64,000 nt of DNA, from contig JAFKGQ010000014.1 of the NCBI GenBank assembly GCA_017307755.1, positions 85,036-149,035 of the forward strand, in the 5' to 3' direction. This DNA comes from Chitinophagaceae bacterium. GTDB lineage: Bacteria; Bacteroidota; Bacteroidia; Chitinophagales; Chitinophagaceae. The translations under genes and the position numbers were made by a program. Under the pieces are notes generated by a model that did not search any database, was not told the DNA's origin, and worked only from the letters and a program-made list of their open reading frames with translations. The first letter of the stretch is position 1; every line of letters begins with the position of its first letter. This document shows positions 28,736 to 36,100 of the stretch, piece by piece.

Positions 28736-29404
28736 TTAAAACCCAAACCCCGCATAGATCGAAAGCCCTGCGTTCTTGGAATTCCCTGCCAGTTCACCTG
28801 CCAGGTTACCCGGCTTACCAATATGGCTCAGGCCGTAGTTATACCTGGCGCCAAGGGTAAAGTGCTCGATGTCGAATCCAACGCCGCCTGCCAGACCAAA
28901 ATCCCACCTGTTAAAGTCATTGGTGTTGAGATCGGTAGCGCCCTGGATCTGCCCATTGCTGACATTCTTCACATTCGCATTTACCAGATAGGCAGCATAG
29001 CCGCCCGCATGAATGTTGAAGTTCGGGGCCAGGTTTACGACCGCCAGCACAGGTACCTCGATGTAGCCGAGATTGAAACGGTATTCCCCGCTACCCTGCG
29101 CAAAGTTGTCATACTTCGACTTTGCCCCCTTCAGACTGTACAGGATCTCCGGCTGAATAGAAAAGCCGCGGGTAACGGGAAGTTTGGCAAATACGCCCGC
29201 ATTGAAGCCTGCTTTCATGTGATCGGTGGATACATCGGAGCTATAAAGAGTAGTCAGATTGAGCCCACCTTTGATACCTAGTTTCGGCTTCAGGCCATTG
29301 TCCATAGAAGTTTGCTGTTCCTGCGCACGGACACCCATCACGGCGATCAGCAAGACCGCTGTAAATAAAACACTTAGCTTGCGGATTGATTGATGTTTCT
29401 TCAT
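28736..29404 (-). CDS. Outer-membrane beta-barrel protein (PorT/OmpX-like small barrel)
   Basis: 222 residues. Signal peptide at about 1-27 (LFTAVLLIAVMGVRAQ). The mature part has a barrel pattern: KLGIKGGLNLTTLY, AGFNAGVFAKLPVTRGFSI, QPEILYSLKGAKS, LGYIEVPVLAVVNLAP, FNIHAGGYAAYLVNA, FDFGL-like AGGVGFDIEHFTLGARYNYG, and a terminal strand ending in aromatic GFGF. This is the common outer membrane beta-barrel family of Bacteroidota with eight predicted strands. Function unknown. It is convergent with rpoN and divergent from ku, about 105 bases apart. Confidence 0.85.
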   Translation of the reverse strand: MKKHQSIRKLSVLFTAVLLIAVMGVRAQEQQTSMDNGLKPKLGIKGGLNLTTLYSSDVSTDHMKAGFNAGVFAKLPVTRGFSIQPEILYSLKGAKSKYDNFAQGSGEYRFNLGYIEVPVLAVVNLAPNFNIHAGGYAAYLVNANVKNVSNGQIQGATDLNTNDFNRWDFGLAGGVGFDIEHFTLGARYNYGLSHIGKPGNLAGELAGNSKNAGLSIYAGFGF

Positions 29405-29470
29405 AATAGATTATTTAATTCCAGCACTTTTTCAATTGTTATGCCACGTCACGACGCAGGAGAGCATATT

Positions 29471-29486
29471 TGGCATAAAACTTTGT
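29471..29486 (+). promoter_or_regulatory. Putative stress promoter motif upstream of ku
   Basis: Reads TGGCATAAAACTTTGT, 23 bases before the ku ATG. It is like the motifs before DUF4142 and DUF892, but the TGG-TTG spacer is 9 bases instead of 8. Confidence 0.4.
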
Positions 29487-29508
29487 ATATTATATAAAAA
29501 CAACAGCC

Positions 29509-30288
29509 ATGAGATCCATATGGACGGGGGCCATCGGTTTTGGCCTGGTAAATATCCCTGTCAAGCTGTACAGCGCCACGGAAGAAAGTTCCCTGGACCT
29601 GGATATGCTGGACAAAAAAGATCACGCAAACATCAGGTTCAAACGCGTGAATGAAAATACTGGCAGGGAAGTTCCCTGGGAAAGCATCGTAAAAGGATAT
29701 AAGCTGGACGATCGCTACGTTGTGCTCACAGATGAGGATTTTCAAAAAGCAAGCCCGGAAAAGACAAAGATCATCGAGATAAAGGAATTTGTTGACGAGA
29801 CGGAAATAGACGGCATCTATTATGAGACGCCCTATTATCTCGAGCCGGAAAAAAACGGCGCAAAAGCCTATGTCCTGCTTCGCGACGCCCTTGCCAAGAC
29901 AGGTAAGGTCGCCTTCGGAAGTTTTGTGCTCCGCAACAAGGAAAGCCTCTGTCTGATCAAGCCGGTGGACAAGGCGCTGGTGCTCTATAAGATCCGTTGG
30001 GCGCAGGAAGTCCGGTCGACGGAAGACCTCAAAATACCCGACGGCTCCAGCAAGCCTGCCGAACTAAAAATGGCCATCCAGCTTATCAATCAGCTTTCCG
30101 GTCCCTTCGACATCGATAAATATGAAGACACTTATTCGGGTGAATTGATGAAGCTGATCAAGGCCAAGGCAAAAGGCAAAAAGCCACCCAAGCCCGTTAT
30201 GAAAGTGGTGCACAGGGAAGGGAAGGATCTCATGTCGCAGCTGAAGGCCAGCTTGCAGGGCGGAGGACGGAAAAGGAAAGCGTCCTGA
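29509..30288 (+). CDS. ku: Ku protein, non-homologous end joining
   Basis: 259 residues, typical of bacterial Ku. The N-terminus MRSIWTGAIGFGLVNIPVKLYSAT is diagnostic, followed by the core beta-barrel with GREVPWESIVKGYKLDD and YVVLTDEDFQ, and the helical dimer region with YETPYYLEPEKNGAKAY and LLRDALAKTGKVAFG. A Lys-rich C-terminal tail (KAKAKGKKPPKP...GGGRKRKAS) probably binds DNA or LigD. As a homodimer it threads onto double-strand ends and recruits LigD, whose ligase-polymerase part is encoded 2.4 kb away. A candidate stress promoter lies just upstream. The 3' end is 8 bases from the convergent BrkB-family gene. Confidence 0.95.
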   Translation: MRSIWTGAIGFGLVNIPVKLYSATEESSLDLDMLDKKDHANIRFKRVNENTGREVPWESIVKGYKLDDRYVVLTDEDFQKASPEKTKIIEIKEFVDETEIDGIYYETPYYLEPEKNGAKAYVLLRDALAKTGKVAFGSFVLRNKESLCLIKPVDKALVLYKIRWAQEVRSTEDLKIPDGSSKPAELKMAIQLINQLSGPFDIDKYEDTYSGELMKLIKAKAKGKKPPKPVMKVVHREGKDLMSQLKASLQGGGRKRKAS

Positions 30289-30296
30289 ACATATGT

Positions 30297-31205
30297 TTAT
30301 TCTTCCAGTTCTCTTACTTCTCTTTTGAGGATATATACCGCCGTATCGGAAGGCCGTATTCGTCTCCCGCAGATATGCGCATAGGCCTCGGTAAACTCCG
30401 CTCCAAAATACAGGATGATCGAGGAATAATATACCCAGGTGAGAATGACCACTATGGAAGCCGCGGCGCCATATGTGATACCCAGCCTGGAATTACCCAG
30501 GTAAAGACCGATGAGGAATTTACCCAGTATAAAAAGAAGTGCGGTAAAAACAGCCCCGATAAATGCATCCTTCCATCTTATAATAGCGTCCGGCAACACT
30601 TTAAAGATGATGGTGAACAGCAGTGTGACGACAGTCAGTGTCAGCACAAGGTTCGCTATATAAAAGAACACAACTGTAAAGTGGGAGAAATAATTCTTCA
30701 GGTAGGTCCCCAGCAGGTCCATCATCGAATTGATCACCAGCGATACCATGGCTATAAAGCCAAGCCCTACGATAAGGCTGAAGGACAACAGACGGTTCAT
30801 CAGCAGCTTCAGCCAGCCCTTTTTGGGCTTGGCCTGGATAGACCACATATAATTGATAGAGCCCTGGATCTCCGTAAACACGCCGGTAGCGCCTACCAGC
30901 AGGATGACGCCGCCGATGACCGCGCCCATCACCGTATGTCTGGAATCCTGTATATTTCGGATGATATCCTGTATCTGCAGCGCCGCCGCGCTGCCTACCA
31001 GGCCTTTTATCTGGTGATATATCCTTCCCTCCACCGCATCCTGGCCTAAAAATATGCCCGCCAGTGAAATAACGAGGATCAATAAGGGCCCCATGGCAAA
31101 TATGGTGGAGTAGGATAAAGAAGCCGCCAGTTTAAATCCATTGTCGCTGTCAAATTCCACGGCTGCCTTCTTGAGCACTTTCCAATAGTCCGAAAGCTTC
31201 TTCAT
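30297..31205 (-). CDS. YihY/BrkB family inner-membrane protein
   Basis: 302 residues with six predicted TM helices. The N-terminal KLAASLSYSTIFAMGPLLILVISLAG is the family signature, followed by GLVGSAAALQIQDIIRN, GAVIGGVILLVGATGVFTEIQGSIN and the LKKGW-like KPKKGWLKLL loop. Two late TM helices flank KDAFIGAVFTALLFILGKFLIG and TYGAAASIVVILTWVYYSSII. The family was once misnamed ribonuclease BN; its real function is unclear, with transport or envelope roles suggested. It sits among stress and DNA-repair genes, convergent with ku. Confidence 0.88.
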   Translation of the reverse strand: MKKLSDYWKVLKKAAVEFDSDNGFKLAASLSYSTIFAMGPLLILVISLAGIFLGQDAVEGRIYHQIKGLVGSAAALQIQDIIRNIQDSRHTVMGAVIGGVILLVGATGVFTEIQGSINYMWSIQAKPKKGWLKLLMNRLLSFSLIVGLGFIAMVSLVINSMMDLLGTYLKNYFSHFTVVFFYIANLVLTLTVVTLLFTIIFKVLPDAIIRWKDAFIGAVFTALLFILGKFLIGLYLGNSRLGITYGAAASIVVILTWVYYSSIILYFGAEFTEAYAHICGRRIRPSDTAVYILKREVRELEE

Positions 31206-31381
31206 GTCATAGTTATTAATAAGATCATGCCGATCTGCGGTCTTTCCGGGGATTTTCTTCCCCAGGTCCCGACGAAGATAAACCTAATATGCCGGTATTT
31301 CGGCCCATTTAAATATTGGCAAGCATTTTTCATAGGTAAGGATAGACAATCAAAATTCCTTACTCACTTAAAACTTTTTTT

Positions 31382-31528
31382 ATGAGTGGCTTACTTTATT
31401 TGATAGCAGTAATACTGATCATAGGTTGGCTCCTGGGGGTGTTTGTTTATAGCGTAGGCGGACTGATCCATGTATTGATCGTCCTTGCGCTTATTTCACT
31501 GATACTGGGCATCATCCGTAGAGCATGA
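31382..31528 (+). CDS. Lmo0937-type small membrane protein
   Basis: 48 residues from the ATG at 31382 to the TGA at 31528. Two hydrophobic helices (SGLLYLIAVILIIGWLLGVF and GLIHVLIVLALISLILGI) flank a short Tyr-Ser-Val-Gly-Gly turn, ending in Ile-Arg-Arg-Ala. This is the pattern of the Lmo0937 family of stress-associated miniproteins. It is followed after 18 bases by the AI-2E transporter gene, so the two are probably cotranscribed. A weak version of the stress motif (TGGCAAGCATTTTTC) starts at 31317, about 50 bases upstream. Confidence 0.85.
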   Translation: MSGLLYLIAVILIIGWLLGVFVYSVGGLIHVLIVLALISLILGIIRRA

Positions 31529-31546
31529 TCATAGGGGGACAGCATT

Positions 31547-32653
31547 ATGAATGAGATAAAATTTGCATCGCCTCTGCGTATAGCAGCCATCCTGTTTATC
31601 CTGGTGATATGCTTTGTCATATTGGCCTGGGCGGAAGTACTGATCATCCCGCTGCTGTTCGCTATTATCTTTTCCAGCATGCTGTTCCCCATTTGCATAA
31701 GACTTGAGCGCTGGGGTTTTCACAAAGGGCTGGCGGCTTTCGTTTCCGTACTGGTTGCAGGCGTCTTGCTGGCTCTTTTTCTTACAGTGGTCATCATGCA
31801 GCTGCTCCATCTCATAGGACAGGGACCTTTGTTCGTACAAAAGATGAATGGGCTTGTCGATAGGATAGAAACCTATATATCCCTCCACTGGCGGATAGAA
31901 AAGTCTATACAAACAGACCATATTCATCAGATGCTGAAAAAGCTGCTGGATAACAGCAGCGCCTATTTTTCATCAGGCATGTCCTTCACGGTTAACCTGG
32001 TTTCACAATTCGTGCTGGTACTGCTGTTCAGCTTTTTCCTCCTTTACCTGCGGGTATTCTTTCTGGAATTTTTCTATAAAGCATTCTCCTCATCCGACAA
32101 ACAGCTCATCGACGACACGATGCAGAAGATCTACCAGGTCATTCAGAACTATCTCATCGGGTTGTTGAAGGTCATCGGGATCATCGGCACGCTGAATTCC
32201 ATCGGTCTTTGGTCCCTGGATATCGAGTCGCCCCTGTTCTTTGGCTTCTTGGGCGGAGTATTGGTCATCATCCCCTACATCGGCATCCTTATCGGCAGCG
32301 CCCTGCCTGTCATCGTTGCCCTGATCACAAAAGACTCCTACTGGTATGCGGTGGGCGTGATGGCCGTATTTTTATTCGTCCATATCCTGGAAGGCAATCT
32401 GATCACACCCTATGTGGTAGGTTCAAAAGTAAGCATCAATCCATTGATCGCCATCTTCGCCCTCCTGCTCTTCGGCAAGCTTTGGGGGCTGGCGGGGTTG
32501 ATCCTGGCCTTGCCCGTCACCGCTATTTGTAAGATCATCTTCGATCTGCTGCCCGGATTCAAGGCTGTGGGGTTTCTGCTGGGCAAACCACAGAAATACC
32601 ACTTTTCACGGCATTCGCGGCTGCACGCCAAATTGCGTGCCGCCAACTCATAA
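31547..32653 (+). CDS. AI-2E family transporter
   Basis: 368 residues, seven or eight TM helices: two early pairs (IAAILFILVICFVILAWA, IPLLFAIIFSSMLFPICI), a large soluble loop at about 100-150, and the C-terminal core with GFLGGVLVIIPYIGILIGSALPVI and LEGNLITPYVVGSKVSINPL, which is the conserved family motif. The family (formerly PerM, UPF0118) exports small molecules or ions; quorum-signal export is known only for some members. A purine-rich AGGGGG stretch lies about nine bases before the start. Cotranscription with the Lmo0937-type gene is likely. It is convergent with ligD after 2 bases. Confidence 0.92.
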   Translation: MNEIKFASPLRIAAILFILVICFVILAWAEVLIIPLLFAIIFSSMLFPICIRLERWGFHKGLAAFVSVLVAGVLLALFLTVVIMQLLHLIGQGPLFVQKMNGLVDRIETYISLHWRIEKSIQTDHIHQMLKKLLDNSSAYFSSGMSFTVNLVSQFVLVLLFSFFLLYLRVFFLEFFYKAFSSSDKQLIDDTMQKIYQVIQNYLIGLLKVIGIIGTLNSIGLWSLDIESPLFFGFLGGVLVIIPYIGILIGSALPVIVALITKDSYWYAVGVMAVFLFVHILEGNLITPYVVGSKVSINPLIAIFALLLFGKLWGLAGLILALPVTAICKIIFDLLPGFKAVGFLLGKPQKYHFSRHSRLHAKLRAANS

Positions 32654-32655
32654 GA

Positions 32656-34545
32656 TCATGTCTGCATAGTTTCCATTCTTTTTATCACTTTTTCAAGATC
32701 AATACCCTTTCCCAGGACAGGCTTAAAAAGATCTCCTTCTCTTTTAAGACGGTCGAAGATATTCAGCATGGTAAAGATCCCCGGCTTCAGCCCTTTCTTC
32801 AACTCTTCCCAATACAGCGGAGTGGATACGGTAGCGCCGGGCCTGGGACGAATAGAGTACGGTGCTGCCAACGTTTGTATCTCCCTATTCTGTAGAAAAT
32901 CCAGGTAAATTTTCTTTTTTCTTTTGGCAGGCGTCCGCACCAGGCTGGTAAAAGACGCGATCCTCGGGTCCTGTTGGGCCATCTCCACGATAAGCCGCGC
33001 CAGCATGCGGGATTGATCGTAGGTATATTTAGCCTTTAAGGGAATATAGATGTGCATCCCCGTGGCGCCGGAAGTCTTGCAATAGGCCGGGACCTTTATC
33101 TCGTCCAACAGACCTTTGATCACCAATGCCACCGATATCACCTGGTCATAAGGGTTACCGTCCGGGTCCAGGTCGATAACACACCAATCCGGGCGATGAG
33201 GGGCCGCTGTGCGGCTGTGCCAAGGGTTCATCTCGATACAACCCAATGAAGCCATGTATAGCAAAGATGCTTCATCCGTACAGACCATAAAGTCGATGGG
33301 GCCTTGCGTTTCGCTGTCAAAACGATAGGTTGTGACCCAGTCGGCCACCTTCCCCGCAGTATTCTTCTGATAAAAGTTGGCGCCCTCGATACCGTTGGGA
33401 TGCCGGTTCAACGACTGAGGCCTGTCCACCATATAGGGCAGGATATACGGCGCTATCTCATGGTAATAGTTCAACAGGTCACGCTTGGTATACTTCTCCC
33501 TGGGCCAGTACACCTTGTTCAGATTTGTCAGCTTCAGCTCCCTGCGGCCAATCCTGATCACCTGCTCTTTGAGACTTTCGTCAGACAAAAGTAATTTCTT
33601 TATCATTTTTTCATTTTTTTCGTTGGACGCTTTTTTATCCTCCCGTAATCCCGCGAATATGGGATGACGAAGCATATTATCTTTTGTCCATTCCGAGAAT
33701 TTCACTTCACACACCAGTTCAGGTTTTAGCCAGGAGGCCGGCTGATTGGTACGCGGGACGATCTCAAAAGGACACTTATCCGTCTTCAACGGCTGAAATT
33801 TCTTCCACAGTTCTTTCAGGTCCTTGTCATTGAAGCCTGACCCGCTGTGCCCAATGTATACCAATTTCTTTCCCCGGTATTTCCCCAGGACGACAGCGCC
33901 AAAGAATTTCCGGCTCCTCCTGGGGAGGGTAAACCCGCAAATTATGGCCTCCATACGGTGGCTATTCTTCATCTTCAGCCAGTTGCTGTTACGGGCCCCC
34001 GCCTCATAGACGCTATCGCTTTTTTTAGCCATGATCCCTTCCAGCCCATGCCTGACCGCCGTCGAAAGAAAATGGATACCTTTCTCCACGATGTGATCGC
34101 TATACCGGATACGATCTTCTTTTTCGGGAAAAATGCTTTTCAGGATCTCCTTCCTCTCCAGCAAAGGCAGCTGGGTCAGGTCCTTTCCATCATACCAAAG
34201 GATATCAAAGATATAATAGACCAGGTGGGCCGTATCCCTATGCTTAAGGGCATTCTGCAGCTGCTGGAAATCAGCACGTCCATTTTCATCCAGGGCGACG
34301 ATCTCTCCATCTACTACGGCCTTGATATTCCACTTCGCCAGAGCTTCCCTGATGACATCGAACTTCTCGTTAAAGGAGAGATTATTGCGGCTGCGCATTT
34401 CCACCCGGCCCTTGTTCAGATAAGCAATGACCCGGTAGCCATCCCACTTGATCTCATAGATCCAATTAGGACTGTCGAAAGGCTGATCGATCAGGGTGGC
34501 GAGCATGGGTTTGACATCGCTGGGAGAAGACCTCCTTTTCGCCAT
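32656..34545 (-). CDS. ligD: DNA ligase D, ligase-polymerase form without the phosphoesterase domain
   Basis: 629 residues. The ATP-dependent ligase domain comes first (about 1-310): the adenylated lysine Lys33 is in EIKWDGYR, with VVDGEIVALDENG, GLEGIMAKK and the OB-fold motif LVCEVKFSEWT. A linker and then a LigD-type primase/polymerase domain follow (about 330-629), with LTNLNKVYWPREKYTK, the catalytic acidic motif CVIDLDPDGNPYD, and the C-terminal PLYWEELKKGLKPGIFTM. Classical LigD also has an N-terminal 3'-phosphoesterase; here that domain is a separate gene at 55094-55678. It works with Ku in double-strand break repair. It is divergent from the MscS channel gene. Confidence 0.95.
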   Translation of the reverse strand: MAKRRSSPSDVKPMLATLIDQPFDSPNWIYEIKWDGYRVIAYLNKGRVEMRSRNNLSFNEKFDVIREALAKWNIKAVVDGEIVALDENGRADFQQLQNALKHRDTAHLVYYIFDILWYDGKDLTQLPLLERKEILKSIFPEKEDRIRYSDHIVEKGIHFLSTAVRHGLEGIMAKKSDSVYEAGARNSNWLKMKNSHRMEAIICGFTLPRRSRKFFGAVVLGKYRGKKLVYIGHSGSGFNDKDLKELWKKFQPLKTDKCPFEIVPRTNQPASWLKPELVCEVKFSEWTKDNMLRHPIFAGLREDKKASNEKNEKMIKKLLLSDESLKEQVIRIGRRELKLTNLNKVYWPREKYTKRDLLNYYHEIAPYILPYMVDRPQSLNRHPNGIEGANFYQKNTAGKVADWVTTYRFDSETQGPIDFMVCTDEASLLYMASLGCIEMNPWHSRTAAPHRPDWCVIDLDPDGNPYDQVISVALVIKGLLDEIKVPAYCKTSGATGMHIYIPLKAKYTYDQSRMLARLIVEMAQQDPRIASFTSLVRTPAKRKKKIYLDFLQNREIQTLAAPYSIRPRPGATVSTPLYWEELKKGLKPGIFTMLNIFDRLKREGDLFKPVLGKGIDLEKVIKRMETMQT

Positions 34546-34587
34546 ATATATGTGAATTATAGATAAAATCTCATACCAGAGATAATT

Positions 34588-34602
34588 TGGAATGAAGCTT
34601 GT
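34588..34602 (+). promoter_or_regulatory. Weak stress-motif candidate upstream of the mscS-like gene
   Basis: Reads TGGAATGAAGCTTGT, 31 bases before the ATG at 34633, with the 8-base spacer. It lacks the CA after TGG and the TTTG of the stronger sites, so it could be chance. Confidence 0.2.
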
Positions 34603-34632
34603 AGCTTACAGGGAGTTGCTAATTATCCCCGT

Positions 34633-35694
34633 ATGGATGAATTCTTAAGTCAGTTCGATCGTCTCCCGGACATTATTTGGGACCTGCTCCTCATCGGAGT
34701 GGCCATCGCCATCGGCCTGGTCGTCAAGTTCCTCCTGTCCCTGCTCATAAAAAAGAAACCCTCCGGTGATAAACCCCATTTTTCTATTGCAAGAAGCATA
34801 CTGATCCGTATGGGGAAACCTTTCAGCTATCTCCTACCCTTGCTGGCCTTCAATTTTCTTCTACCCCTGATGCGGATCAAGGCCCGATTCTACCCCGCCC
34901 TGGACAAGACAGTAGGCATCTGTCTGACCCTCGCCTTTGCCTATGTGCTCATCGGCATCGTAAAGATCTTCGAGGATTATGCCTATCATTCCTTCGACAT
35001 ATCCAAGGCGGATAACCTGAAAGAACGAAAGATCCGCACACAGCTGCAATTCATCCGTCAGCTGGCCATCGGCCTCATCATTGTCCTGACCGCCTGTATC
35101 ATCCTCCTCAGTTTTAACAACCTGCGCAAACTGGGCGCCAGCCTCCTGGCAGGCGTGGGAGTAGGCGGTATCATCATAGGCTTTGCTGCACAGAAATCAT
35201 TGGGCAACCTGCTGGCCGGCTTCCAGCTGGCCTTTACCCAGCCGCTGCGCATCGACGACGTACTGGTAGTGGAGGGGGAATGGGGACGGGTGGAAGAGAT
35301 CACACTTACCTACGTGGTGCTGAACATATGGGACCAACGCAGACTGATCCTCCCTATCAATTACTTTATCGAAAAGCCTTTTCAAAACTGGACAAGGAAT
35401 ACGGCGGACATCCTGGGAACAGTCTTTCTTTATCTCGATTATACGATACCGCTAGACCCGTTGAGAAAGGAGTTCATACGGCTGCTGGAAAGCAACCCGC
35501 TTTGGGACAAAAGAGTCAGCGTCATACAGGTCACCAACACCAGCGAAAGGACCATCGAAATAAGAGCCCTGATGAGCGCCAGCAGCTCCGGCAATGCCTT
35601 CGATCTGCGTTGCTATGTCCGGGAAGGGCTGATCAAATTCGTACAGGAGAACTTCCCCGATAGCCTGCCCCGCAACCGCACCATACTATCCTAG
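34633..35694 (+). CDS. MscS-family mechanosensitive channel
   Basis: 353 residues. Four TM helices in the N-terminal half (about 15-40, 65-85, 95-115, 135-160), the pore helix TM3-like segment ASLLAGVGVGGIIIGFAAQK, then the MscS beta domain with PLRIDDVLVVEGEWGRVEEITLTYV-type strands, RRLILPINYFIEKPFQNW, and a C-terminal alpha/beta domain ending ENFPDSLPR. It opens under membrane tension to release solutes in hypo-osmotic shock. The length is that of medium YbdG/YnaI-like members. It is convergent with the acidic-protein gene, overlapping by 4 bases. Confidence 0.93.
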   Translation: MDEFLSQFDRLPDIIWDLLLIGVAIAIGLVVKFLLSLLIKKKPSGDKPHFSIARSILIRMGKPFSYLLPLLAFNFLLPLMRIKARFYPALDKTVGICLTLAFAYVLIGIVKIFEDYAYHSFDISKADNLKERKIRTQLQFIRQLAIGLIIVLTACIILLSFNNLRKLGASLLAGVGVGGIIIGFAAQKSLGNLLAGFQLAFTQPLRIDDVLVVEGEWGRVEEITLTYVVLNIWDQRRLILPINYFIEKPFQNWTRNTADILGTVFLYLDYTIPLDPLRKEFIRLLESNPLWDKRVSVIQVTNTSERTIEIRALMSASSSGNAFDLRCYVREGLIKFVQENFPDSLPRNRTILS

Positions 35695-36053
35695 CGATCA
35701 TAGTTCTTCTCATCCTCTTCGTCGTCATTGTCATCGATGCTGTATGAGTTGTTTTCCTCATCCTCCTCTCCTATTTCCTCATCCGGGTCGTCATCTTCCG
35801 CCCCCGGCACGTCCAGGTCTTCCCCGGATAAGTCGTCGCCAAAGCTTTCTTCGTTCAACGGATCGCCGTCTTCATCCACATCGTCCAGCCGGCTTTCTAT
35901 CAAAGCCTCATCATCCCTGGAGTCTGCATCCAAATGATCCACATTTTCCAACGCTCTCTTCTCCTCCGCCGTTACATCGGCATCAGTCCCCTGACCAGGA
36001 ATATCTTTTACTTCCGGCTGATTGATCTTGCCGGTATCTCGTTTCGTAGCCAT
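35691..36053 (-). CDS. Highly acidic, probably disordered protein
   Basis: 120 residues, dominated by Asp and Glu in the last two thirds (about 40-115), with Lys, Arg and Gln mainly in the first 35. No hydrophobic core, signal peptide or TM segment is present. Composition suggests an intrinsically disordered polyanion; roles such as a DNA-mimic, a chaperone-like buffer or a desiccation protectant are possible but unsupported. The start ATG lies 48 bases upstream-strand from the end of the FtsX permease gene, on the same strand. The open frame is complete. Confidence 0.65.
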   Translation of the reverse strand: MATKRDTGKINQPEVKDIPGQGTDADVTAEEKRALENVDHLDADSRDDEALIESRLDDVDEDGDPLNEESFGDDLSGEDLDVPGAEDDDPDEEIGEEDEENNSYSIDDNDDEEDEKNYDR

Positions 36054-36100
36054 AAAATGATTTTTTACAAGTTACCACTAATTATGCAAAAGCAATGCCC

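Noticed and set aside
34564..34578. TGGTATGAGATTTTA ahead of ligD as a member of the stress motif set
   Set aside because: TTTG is lost and the match falls below the others, so it is not counted.
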